Source of the DNA: Methanobacteriota archaeon | Lineage (GTDB): Archaea > Thermoplasmatota > Poseidoniia > Poseidoniales > Poseidoniaceae | Assembly: GCA_002714305.1 (NCBI GenBank) | Contig: PAWY01000002.1 | Location: 24,457 to 31,123, forward strand | Reading direction: 5' to 3' | Length of the DNA: 6,667 nucleotides | Shown: positions 1 to 5,885 of the stretch, piece by piece | Numbering within the stretch: position 1 is the stretch's first letter | How the letters are laid out: each line of letters opens with the position of its first letter | Translations under genes and position numbers: made by a program | The notes under the pieces: model-generated | Told to the model about the DNA's origin: nothing | Seen by the model: only the letters and a program-made list of their open reading frames with translations | Database searches by the model: none

Positions 1-2630
1 GAGAGTTCAGGACGACTGGCCATGGAGTCCTCTGCCGTACTGAAGTAGGCTGTTCGAGCACCGCCTGAGCCCGCTCCAAGCATTCCGACAATGAAGTCAA
101 CGCGTCGGTCTTCACGCATCGCGTTTTGAACGGCCAGGGTGACGTTCCATTCAACATCATCGCCTTCTGAGTAGGAAGAGCCGACAGCGACACTTGCCAG
201 GAGTGAACCGCGCTCCGACCCCTTGGCACCTGCGGTGGCCCATGAATTGGAACCGTCATAACTCGACCAAGTCGCATCCTCTGCACTCCAATCGTTCTGA
301 TTGCTTTCCCAAACACCGATGGTTGGGGAGCCGAAGGTCGTGGAGGTAAGCGACATTGAGAGGTGAGCGGACTCAACAGCATACCCACTTGGAAGGAGAT
401 TGGAGACCAAATTGCAACCCAAAAGGCCGGTGATTTCACCGCCGAAGGGGCTGTAATCGATGGTCATCTCTGAATCGCCATCGTAATTGTCATTCGTGGC
501 TGAGCTGTCGATGTAGGTGTCCATGCACTCAGGGTATTGGTTGTCTTGCGAACCGTTTCCATGCTTGAGCCTGAATTCGTAGCGGTCACCGCCCAACCAA
601 ATGCTCTCGAGAGAGGAGACCAGGAAACTGGAACTTTCCCATGCGCCGTAGTGGCCATCGCTGTCAACGGTGGCCATGCGCCAGAAGTACATGTTCCCGA
701 CTTCCAGCGTTCGGTCACCGGTCATGTCGAGGGTCCCATCGGACGGGCTGAAATCGTTGTCAACACGGGTATCCACACGCAACTCGCGCAGGCGGAAGTC
801 CTCGTCGGTGGCCAATTCAAAGAGGATATCGTCCCCGGTGGAGGGTTGAGTCCAATTCAGCGTTGGTTGCGTGTTTCCGGAAAGGTTGTCGTTGGTTTGA
901 TTCCATACCGCCAAGCCATCGGCTGGAGCGGTTAGACTCACGGCTGCTGGCGGGGAACCGCTTCCCCATTCATAGGTGATGGAAAAGGAAGGGGCGTTGC
1001 TTGGAACGGTCGTTTCCGATGAATGGAACAAAATGCCTTCGTTGTTGGTGTAAGCTTCGTACTTCCCACGAACGGCGACCATCAGGTCAAGCGGGTTCTC
1101 GTCCCCACCGTCAAGGTAGTTCTGAACGGCGTGATCGAGGTCAAAGGTGAAACTGTTGCTGGTTTGGTTTCCGTCAGCAAGCGCCACGGTGGCCGTTCCG
1201 TTGGACCGCCCGCCGTCGTACCATTGAATGCCGTTGGCCGCCATGCGGTTCCACGTGATGTCATCCTCGACCCACAATCCCGAGTCTTCCATTCCGTGAA
1301 TTGAAACCACAGGGTCGCCGGAGTAGGATTGGCGGGTCAATTTCAATTCTGCGTTCACGATGGTGAGGTTGTCATGAAGACCGAGTTGGTTCAATGAAGT
1401 GCGAACGTGGACCAACCGTTCCTTGTTGGAGGTCATGCTTGCCCAGATGAATTCCTCATCGCCGTGGGTGTAGGTCTTTCGAGTTTCGTTGACCGTTGCG
1501 TCTTGGATGAAATCCTGCTCAAGACCTGTGTCGGTGGGTGAAAACGTCATGGTCGCCGTGCCGTCTCCGTTGTCGACAACGTTCAGCGCAGGCAGAAGGA
1601 AACTGGTGCTGTCCCATGGACCCCACTGGCCGTTGGCATCGACCGAACGAACGCGCATGTGCATGGTGGTTCCGTTGGTCAGGGCAAGGGACGAGGGAAG
1701 GTTAAACGCGCCAGAGGTCCCGGTGGAGGAGAACGTTGACCAAAGGGTCGAAAAGTGCCATTCTTCATCGGTTTGAGAGCGCCATTCTGCGTCGTTGCTC
1801 AGTTGGATTTCAACGTCCGTACCGTTGTTTTGGGCGTAGGAGAGGGTGGGCGTTGTGACCGGTTGAAGCAGGAAAGAGGATTCCATCCAAGGCGCCCCAT
1901 CATCGATTGGGAGGTCCGTGGAAACGATTGAACCGGCGGTTGCCGCCGTGTTGCTTGTGGTGTCCAAGGTCAGTTCAGGTCGATCAGCTGCCGTCACGGC
2001 TTCCGACATGGCGCAAGCGTAACCTGCGCCAAACGAGGCGACAACGACGGAGAGGTAAGGTGCGTTGGAGCGAGCGGCCTGTTGGGCAATCGACGTGACG
2101 TTCAGGGTGAGCGTTCCGTTTCCAGTCAACGTGACCGGTGGCTCCCAAGCGCCACGGTCATTGGTGTCCTCGGCCCCGGCCTCGGTCCACAACTGGTTCG
2201 CCGCATAAGCAACCCAAGAAGCGTAAGAACCGTTCCACATTCGGCTCATGGAAGCGGCGTAGGCCGTCAATTCCGTTGGTCCCAAGACATCCGTTGTGCA
2301 CTCCAAATCGATGCTGGCTTCGTGCACGGTATCGCTTGAAGTGTAATTCATCGGGAACCGAAGCAGCAAGCGTGATTCCTGACCGGGTCCATCGGACAAC
2401 TGTCCGGTGGTGGAGGCATTGTACGTGCTGGTTGGAGAAGAGGCGGTGATGTAGGTGTCGGCGTGAATGGCGTGGTAGGAAACGGCCCGCTGCACGGTGT
2501 TTTCTTCTTCAAGTTCAGACCATCCTTCCATCGTTTGAGGGAGCGATAAGTCGGCGAAGATGAACATCAATACAAGCAAAAGCGCTGTGGCTCGGGGACG
2601 ATGGATTCGTACGCTACGCATGGGACTCAT
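1..2630 (-). CDS. Secreted modular surface protein with repeated DNRLRE-like and fibronectin-III-like modules (3' end outside window)
   Basis: Reading the minus strand from the ATG at 2630-2628 gives 876 codons with no stop before the window edge, so the C-terminus is missing. Residues 5-13 are basic and 14-26 form a hydrophobic core (ATALLLVLMFIFA), a typical Sec signal peptide. The mature part alternates two kinds of beta-rich module. DNRLRE-like modules lie at about 50-224, 371-556 and 697 to the edge. They share a DTYI-type opening (residues 58-61 and 704-707, degenerate in the second), a Trp-rich middle (W132, W453, W781) and a closing RPEL-type strand (217-220 and 873-876). Fibronectin-III-like modules lie at about 247-347 and 560-672; both end in a W/Y-G-x-W-x-S-x-SFL motif (336-345 and 661-670). 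The modules are rich in Asn-x-Thr/Ser sequons, which could be glycosylated. DNRLRE modules are known in extracellular carbohydrate-binding or adhesive proteins, so a cell-surface binding role is inferred. No catalytic domain is visible in the part present. An in-frame ATG at 2621 is an alternative start: GGTG at 2640-2637 favours 2630, while TATA-box spacing favours 2621. Confidence 0.88.
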   Translation of the reverse strand, partial: MSPMRSVRIHRPRATALLLVLMFIFADLSLPQTMEGWSELEEENTVQRAVSYHAIHADTYITASSPTSTYNASTTGQLSDGPGQESRLLLRFPMNYTSSDTVHEASIDLECTTDVLGPTELTAYAASMSRMWNGSYASWVAYAANQLWTEAGAEDTNDRGAWEPPVTLTGNGTLTLNVTSIAQQAARSNAPYLSVVVASFGAGYACAMSEAVTAADRPELTLDTTSNTAATAGSIVSTDLPIDDGAPWMESSFLLQPVTTPTLSYAQNNGTDVEIQLSNDAEWRSQTDEEWHFSTLWSTFSSTGTSGAFNLPSSLALTNGTTMHMRVRSVDANGQWGPWDSTSFLLPALNVVDNGDGTATMTFSPTDTGLEQDFIQDATVNETRKTYTHGDEEFIWASMTSNKERLVHVRTSLNQLGLHDNLTIVNAELKLTRQSYSGDPVVSIHGMEDSGLWVEDDITWNRMAANGIQWYDGGRSNGTATVALADGNQTSNSFTFDLDHAVQNYLDGGDENPLDLMVAVRGKYEAYTNNEGILFHSSETTVPSNAPSFSITYEWGSGSPPAAVSLTAPADGLAVWNQTNDNLSGNTQPTLNWTQPSTGDDILFELATDEDFRLRELRVDTRVDNDFSPSDGTLDMTGDRTLEVGNMYFWRMATVDSDGHYGAWESSSFLVSSLESIWLGGDRYEFRLKHGNGSQDNQYPECMDTYIDSSATNDNYDGDSEMTIDYSPFGGEITGLLGCNLVSNLLPSGYAVESAHLSMSLTSTTFGSPTIGVWESNQNDWSAEDATWSSYDGSNSWATAGAKGSERGSLLASVAVGSSYSEGDDVEWNVTLAVQNAMREDRRVDFIVGMLGAGSGGARTAYFSTAEDSMASRPEL

Positions 2631-2647
2631 CCCTTACACCACTCCCC

Positions 2648-2653
2648 ATTATA
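2648..2653 (-). promoter_or_regulatory. TATA-like box for the surface-protein gene
   Basis: On the minus strand this reads TATAAT. Its centre is about 20 bp upstream of the ATG at 2630 and about 29 bp upstream of the in-frame ATG at 2621. Archaeal TATA boxes usually centre about 26 bp before the transcription start, so this box would start the RNA near 2625. That suggests a transcript with almost no leader that uses the ATG at 2621. A GGTG at 2640-2637 suits the 2630 start instead, so the choice between the two starts stays open. The call rests on sequence and spacing only. Confidence 0.4.
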
Positions 2654-2666
2654 GGGACTTTTCCCT
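2653..2666. repeat. Short inverted repeat in the divergent promoter region
   Basis: AGGGA (2653-2657) and TCCCT (2662-2666) are perfect reverse complements separated by CTTT. The repeat touches the TATA-like box of the minus-strand gene, covering the place where the transcription factor B recognition element would lie. A regulator bound here could block initiation of the surface-protein gene. Five-base arms are short enough to arise by chance, so the operator idea is only a suggestion. Confidence 0.3.
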
Positions 2667-2770
2667 TTCGTGGCTTGAGCCACTTGATTTGAACCTCCGA
2701 AACACGCCCCGATTTTTCGTCCAAGAACCATGCGAATGTTGATGGAGGCTCGCCGACGAGAAGAGGACGC

Positions 2771-3727
2771 ATGAGTGAACTTTGGGTCGAGAAACACCGC
2801 CCTCAATCGGTGGCCCAAATCAAAGGTCAGGCCGCCGTTGTTCAACGGCTGGGAACCTATGCGGGGAGCAAGAATTTCCCTCACCTCCTCTTTGCCGGAC
2901 CGCCCGGGACGGGCAAGACCACCGCCGCCATGGCGTTGACCAAGGACATCTTCGGAGAGGACTATCGCCAGAACCTCCTGGAAATGAACGCCTCCGATGA
3001 GCGAAAACTCGAGAGCATCCGAACCAAGGTGAAACAGTTTGCTCGAACACAACCCTACGGCGGAGCAGCGTTCAAAATCATCTTCCTGGACGAAGCTGAT
3101 GCGTTGACCAACGATGCACAGGGGGCACTTCGGCGCATCATGGAACAGTACGCCGAGACCTGTCGATTCATCCTCTCGTGCAATTATTCATCGAAGATCA
3201 TTGAACCCATCCAGTCGCGATGCGCCGTGTTTCGATTTCGGCCGCTTTCGGATGCCGACGTTTCCTCGCAAGTAGCCCATGTGGCCCAGTTGGAGGAACT
3301 CACGCTTGGCGAAGGTGCCGTTGAAGCCTTGACTCGAATTTCTCAGGGCGACCTCCGAAAGGCCTTGACGGCGCTGCAAGTTGCGGCGGCACTGAACAGC
3401 ACCGTGAGCCGAGAGTTGGTTTACGAAACTTCAGCCACCGCCCCACCCGAAGCCTTGCACCAGTACCTCATGGCGTGCCGTGACGATGGGTTCCATGTGG
3501 CCCGGAGACGGCTTCGGGAACTGCTTGACCAGTTCGGCTTGGCCGGGACGGATTTTGTCAACCAGTTGCATCGGGAATTGTACAGCGCCGATTTCCTCGA
3601 GGAGCGCTCAAAACTAGCACTGACCGAATGGATGGCGGAAATTGATTACCGCTTGGTTGAGGGTGGTGGGGAACAGATTCAACTCGATGCGTTGACCGCC
3701 CAAATCGTACAGCACCTCCGCAACTGA
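2771..3727 (+). CDS. rfcS: Replication factor C small subunit (clamp loader ATPase)
   Basis: This 318-residue protein is the expected size for an archaeal RFC small subunit. RFC uses ATP to open the PCNA sliding clamp and load it at primer-template junctions during replication and repair; the complex usually contains several small subunits and one large one. The N-terminus has the family opening LWVEKHRP (4-11). Walker A is GPPGTGKT (43-50), the NASDER segment lies at 73-78, Walker B is FLDEAD (105-110), the sensor-1 region surrounds N138, the arginine-finger SRC motif is at 149-151 and the sensor-2 region GDLRKA is at 193-198. The helical C-terminal collar follows from about 225. The start at 2771 is preceded by GAGG at 2763-2766, and no in-frame ATG lies in the 41 bases just upstream. 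The gene is divergent from the surface-protein gene and has no operon partner of obvious related function. The Walker A, Walker B and SRC motifs are all present, so it should be active. Confidence 0.97.
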   Translation: MSELWVEKHRPQSVAQIKGQAAVVQRLGTYAGSKNFPHLLFAGPPGTGKTTAAMALTKDIFGEDYRQNLLEMNASDERKLESIRTKVKQFARTQPYGGAAFKIIFLDEADALTNDAQGALRRIMEQYAETCRFILSCNYSSKIIEPIQSRCAVFRFRPLSDADVSSQVAHVAQLEELTLGEGAVEALTRISQGDLRKALTALQVAAALNSTVSRELVYETSATAPPEALHQYLMACRDDGFHVARRRLRELLDQFGLAGTDFVNQLHRELYSADFLEERSKLALTEWMAEIDYRLVEGGGEQIQLDALTAQIVQHLRN

Positions 3728-3792
3728 ATCACTTTCAGTTTACTCCAAGGGGCCTCCAAAAGTGAACAGTAGGTCAGGGCAAAGCGGAGGGC

Positions 3793-3969
3793 ATGAACCA
3801 CCTTCGCTGCCAGATTGAAGAAGTCCTTTGTTGGACCGTGCTTGCCCCAATCGTCCGCGCCCGGCGTCGAAGAAATGAGCGAAAAATCACTCAGGAACTT
3901 CACGACCGGCAGCGAATTGACAGGGTCTTGAATGACATCGTGCGCCAGCACGCCGATTTACTCTGTTGA
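3793..3969 (+). CDS. Candidate small basic protein of 58 residues, function unknown
   Basis: An ATG at 3793 opens 58 codons ending in TGA at 3967-3969. It lies 65 bp after the RFC gene on the same strand. GGAGG at 3786-3790 precedes it, but with only two bases of spacing, which is shorter than ideal. An in-frame stop at 3763-3765 rules out a longer form. The product has a short hydrophobic stretch (about 11-21), a strongly basic patch (RARRRRNERK, 22-31) and a helical, amphipathic C-terminal half (32-57) with regularly spaced Ile, Leu and Val. Cysteines are at 6, 13 and 58. I recognise no family. A basic patch followed by an amphipathic helix could bind nucleic acid or a partner protein, but this is a guess. 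The last 12 bases overlap the end of the convergent membrane-protein gene. It may be a real small gene or a chance reading frame; the protein-like composition and the lack of a better candidate in this gap favour the former slightly. Confidence 0.45.
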   Translation: MNHLRCQIEEVLCWTVLAPIVRARRRRNERKITQELHDRQRIDRVLNDIVRQHADLLC

Positions 3970-4866
3970 GGCAACCGGCGGGTTCACCGAAAACGTCCAG
4001 GTGTAGGTTCGCTCGTTTTCCCAAGGATCCCCTTGTTCATGGATTTCAACCACGATGGTGTGGGTTCCCACGGCGAGACCATCACCGAGGAAGAGAGCAA
4101 ACGGCATGTCCAAATCCGCATGGGGGAGAAGAATCGGGGCCGATTTGTTGTTGGCCGTTCGCCACGTGCCGACATCGGTGCCGTGCTCCTCCCAAAAGGA
4201 AGCATTGGATTCAATGATGGTTTCTGTGTTTTGGAACTGATGAATCACCGTGACGTTCGCACCCGTATCGTCAACGTTGTCCGCCAATCCGAAGAGCACC
4301 CATGCACCACCGACAATGTACTCGCCTTCTTCAAGGGTCCACTCGTTTTCTCCTCCATTGACCTCGTCGGCAAAGGTGTAGTTGCCGTTGTGTTCGATCA
4401 CGACCGCCCACTCATCGGCCAGTTGCGGTGCAACGATGTCGCCAAAGGGTGGATTCACAACCAAGAACGAGAGCGAAAGAAAAGTGAACGTGTAAAGGAA
4501 AAACGCACGGAACCATGTTCCCTTCGTGTAGTGTTCCTTGAACCGCTCGGGCATGACCATACGATGCAATTGTGGAATCAAAATCAACATCGTGAGTGGA
4601 AGAATGTAGAGCACATCCGTCTTGTCGAGCGTCGTGGATGGCATCAGGATGTACCGCATCATCATCGTGACGATCACAGCATAAGCGATGACCAACCACA
4701 TCGAGGCGGTGTCGGCACGTTCTTTCCCATGGTGCTTCGCAGGGTCAAACGGTTCAATGCCAAGGTCCGCCCCAGAACGGCGTTTCTTCTTCTCAGCGTT
4801 CTTCGCCCCGTCACGTTTCATGCGGTCAGCTTGCGCCGCCGCTATGGCCGTTTTGAGGTCCACCAT
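3958..4866 (-). CDS. Uncharacterised membrane protein with three transmembrane helices and an exported C-terminal domain
   Basis: The product has 302 residues. The N-terminal 50 residues are charged and lysine/arginine-rich (KKKRRS at 26-31), suggesting a cytoplasmic tail. Three hydrophobic segments follow at about 56-74, 85-100 and 117-137. The remaining 165 residues are acidic and hydrophilic, with N-x-T/S sequons (for example in GNYTF), aromatic-rich strands and a closing TYTWTFSVNPP segment, which resembles an extracellular beta-sandwich. With three helices the tail would be cytoplasmic and the C-terminal domain outside, in line with the positive-inside rule. The start is supported by GGTGG at 4874-4870, three bases before the ATG. 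I recognise no family and no enzyme motif. It might be a structural or envelope protein of this lineage. It sits between the small candidate gene (convergent) and the tRNA (divergent), so the neighbours give no functional hint. A 291-residue frame on the opposite strand (4033-4908) is a shadow: it is His/Arg-rich and shows no domain or membrane logic. Confidence 0.85.
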   Translation of the reverse strand: MVDLKTAIAAAQADRMKRDGAKNAEKKKRRSGADLGIEPFDPAKHHGKERADTASMWLVIAYAVIVTMMMRYILMPSTTLDKTDVLYILPLTMLILIPQLHRMVMPERFKEHYTKGTWFRAFFLYTFTFLSLSFLVVNPPFGDIVAPQLADEWAVVIEHNGNYTFADEVNGGENEWTLEEGEYIVGGAWVLFGLADNVDDTGANVTVIHQFQNTETIIESNASFWEEHGTDVGTWRTANNKSAPILLPHADLDMPFALFLGDGLAVGTHTIVVEIHEQGDPWENERTYTWTFSVNPPVASTE

Positions 4867-4988
4867 AGCCCACCGGGAGCCGAGCAGGTGTTAGAATACA
4901 TCGGTTGATTTTTGTCCACCATAGGCGGGTTTCATCGTGCTACTCCTTCCGATTTCTTCAAAGAGGGCATGGCTCACCCATGGGACAG
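4867..4988. other. Divergent intergenic region between membrane-protein gene and tRNA
   Basis: These 122 bases must hold the start signals for the minus-strand membrane-protein gene and the plus-strand tRNA. On the minus strand, a weak A/T-rich element (TATTCTAA, within 4891-4898) lies about 29 bp before the start codon and could act as a TATA box for a short-leader transcript. I see no clear TATA box for the tRNA. A 14-codon minus-strand frame (4935-4891) with GGAG upstream also lies here; see the findings. Confidence 0.35.
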
Positions 4989-5118
4989 GCCGGGGTGGCG
5001 TAGTTGGTAGCGCGTCGGACTCATAGGGCAGCCTCCAAGGCGATCGTATGACGTGCAAGCCCCTTGTGGTGTCTGAGACATCCGAAGGTCGCGGGTTCGA
5101 GCCCCGCTCCCGGCACCA
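4989..5118 (+). tRNA. Elongator tRNA-Met (CAU) with a 37/38 intron
   Basis: All four arms can be built by hand. The acceptor stem pairs GCCGGGG (4989-4995) with TCCCGGC (5108-5114), with one G-U at the last pair. The D stem is 4998-5001 with 5010-5013, and the D loop carries the conserved GG. The anticodon stem pairs TCGGA (5015-5019) with TCCGA (5081-5085). The anticodon CAT is at 5022-5024. The T stem is GCGGG/CCCGC (5091-5095 and 5103-5107) around TTCGAGC. The discriminator base is A5115 and CCA is encoded at 5116-5118. A 54-base intron interrupts the anticodon loop after A37. The G1-C72 pair and the lack of GGG/CCC in the anticodon stem argue against the archaeal initiator tRNA, which normally starts with an A1-U72 pair. 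A CAU anticodon could in principle belong to tRNA-Ile2, but the sequence closely resembles archaeal elongator tRNA-Met. Confidence 0.95.
5026..5079 (+). other. Archaeal tRNA intron with bulge-helix-bulge splice sites
   Basis: The splice junctions form a canonical bulge-helix-bulge. The central four-base helix pairs CTCA (5020-5023) with TGAG (5074-5077). The 5' bulge is TAG (5024-5026), cut after A5025. The 3' bulge is ACA (5078-5080), cut after C5079. The outer helix pairs GGCA (5027-5030) with TGTC (5070-5073), with one G-U pair. Removing the 54 bases restores a seven-base anticodon loop CTCATAA. This is the substrate form for the archaeal splicing endonuclease. Inside the intron GCCT/AGGC (around 5031-5041) and CAAG/CTTG (around 5056-5066) can form small hairpins. 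Confidence 0.92.
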
Positions 5119-5146
5119 CCACTCCAAAGGGCATTCCTGCGTTTGG

Positions 5147-5152
5147 TTTAAT
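5147..5152 (+). promoter_or_regulatory. TATA-like box for the ABC transporter operon
   Basis: TTTAAT here centres about 28 bp before the ATG at 5178. That spacing would put the transcription start at or next to the start codon, giving a leaderless mRNA. The absence of a ribosome-binding site before 5178 fits that reading. The evidence is sequence and spacing only. Confidence 0.45.
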
Positions 5153-5177
5153 TGACCATGCCCGCACCGTTCCTTCA

Positions 5178-5876
5178 ATGACACCCCGTCTCCTACGCAT
5201 GGACGATCTCCAACGACACTACGAAACGCCTGCTGGCGTTGTCAAAGCGCTTGATGGCGTGAGTTTTGAGATTCACGAAGGGGAACGAGTGATTCTCCTT
5301 GGCCCATCCGGTTCAGGAAAGACCACGCTCCTCAATTGCCTTTCTGCCCTTGACAGTCCAACGGGTGGCAGCTATACCTTCATTGGCGAAGAAGTCCCTC
5401 GAAACCACTCGGAAAAGATGACATCGTTTCGAAGAGAGAACATCGGATACGTCTTCCAATTCTTCAACCTCCTGCAAGATTTAACGGTCCTCGAAAACAT
5501 TCTCCTCATCCAAGAGCTCGCAGGAAAGAAAGACCCCGCACGAGCCAAGGAACTGCTCAATATGGTCGGCCTTGAAGATGAAATCGACCGATTTCCTGGT
5601 GAAATCAGCGGTGGACAGCAACAGCGTGTGGCCATCGCTCGAAGCATTGCCAAGAAGCCTACCCTTCTCCTGGGTGATGAGTTAACTGGGAACCTCGACA
5701 CGGAAACATCAAACAAAGTCATGGAAGCCTTGGTCAGTGCTTGCAAGCAAGAAAACATCACCTCAGTCTTCGTCACTCACGACGAAGGCCTGGTGAAATA
5801 CGCCACGCGAGTGATTCGAATTGACAGCGGAAAAATCGTCTCCGACGAGCACACATCCACCGACGAAGAAGCGTGA
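5178..5876 (+). CDS. ABC transporter ATP-binding protein, LolD/MacB class
   Basis: This 232-residue protein is the usual size for the nucleotide-binding subunit of LolD/MacB-type ABC systems, which power FtsX-like permeases that act on lipoproteins, peptides or envelope components at the outer face of the membrane. Walker A is GPSGSGKT (42-49), the Q-loop glutamine is Q94 in GYVFQFFNLL, the signature is ISGGQQQR (143-150), Walker B with the catalytic glutamate is LLLGDE (163-168), the D-loop is GNLD (171-174) and the switch histidine is H201. The family normally has DEPTGNLD; here the Pro is Leu169, an unusual change at a conserved site. Every catalytic residue is kept, so activity is expected. 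The frame is open further upstream to 5064, but that would run through the 3' exon of the tRNA. I chose 5178 because it falls after the tRNA and has a TATA-like box at leaderless spacing; 5199 is a second possibility. The permease gene follows after nine bases, so the two form an operon. Confidence 0.94.
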   Translation: MTPRLLRMDDLQRHYETPAGVVKALDGVSFEIHEGERVILLGPSGSGKTTLLNCLSALDSPTGGSYTFIGEEVPRNHSEKMTSFRRENIGYVFQFFNLLQDLTVLENILLIQELAGKKDPARAKELLNMVGLEDEIDRFPGEISGGQQQRVAIARSIAKKPTLLLGDELTGNLDTETSNKVMEALVSACKQENITSVFVTHDEGLVKYATRVIRIDSGKIVSDEHTSTDEEA

Positions 5877-5881
5877 GGTGA
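5875..5881 (+). promoter_or_regulatory. Ribosome-binding site of the permease gene
   Basis: GAGGTGA is a strong match to the archaeal Shine-Dalgarno consensus and lies four bases before the ATG at 5886. It overlaps the last two bases of the ATPase stop codon, which supports translation of both genes from one mRNA. The first gene has no such site, a pattern common for archaeal operons with a leaderless first gene. Confidence 0.8.
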
Positions 5882-5885
5882 ACGC

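Noticed and set aside
537..2449. Several plus-strand frames of 60-130 codons opposite the surface-protein gene, and a short minus-strand frame at 464-718
   Set aside because: All lie inside the 876-codon minus-strand frame and have low-complexity, non-protein-like composition.
3730..3767. Hairpin after the RFC stop codon (CACTTT with AAAGTG, or GTTTACT with AGTGAAC) as a terminator
   Set aside because: The arms are short with a long loop, the two pairings compete, and no T-run follows, so it does not look like a terminator.
3679..3951. Minus-strand frame of 90 codons in the gap after RFC
   Set aside because: It runs antisense into the last 49 bases of the RFC gene and has no convincing ribosome-binding site or domain. 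The plus-strand 58-codon frame explains the gap better.
4033..4908. Plus-strand reading frame of 291 codons opposite the membrane-protein gene
   Set aside because: Its product is rich in His and Arg with no domain, signal or membrane pattern, while the minus-strand frame gives clean transmembrane helices and a ribosome-binding site. It is a shadow.
4968..4982. Inverted repeat CATGG-CTCAC-CCATG just before the tRNA
   Set aside because: Five-base arms are expected by chance, and there is no second copy or known site to support a function.
5026..5079. tRNA intron as a box C/D guide RNA, because of a CTGA near its 3' end
   Set aside because: No good box C (RUGAUGA) is present, and the CTGA overlaps the splice-site helix, so there is no support beyond a four-base match.
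4891..5184. Minus-strand frame of 97 codons covering the tRNA
   Set aside because: It is antisense to the tRNA and contains the RGSNPRPSD-type run typical of false frames read through a T arm.
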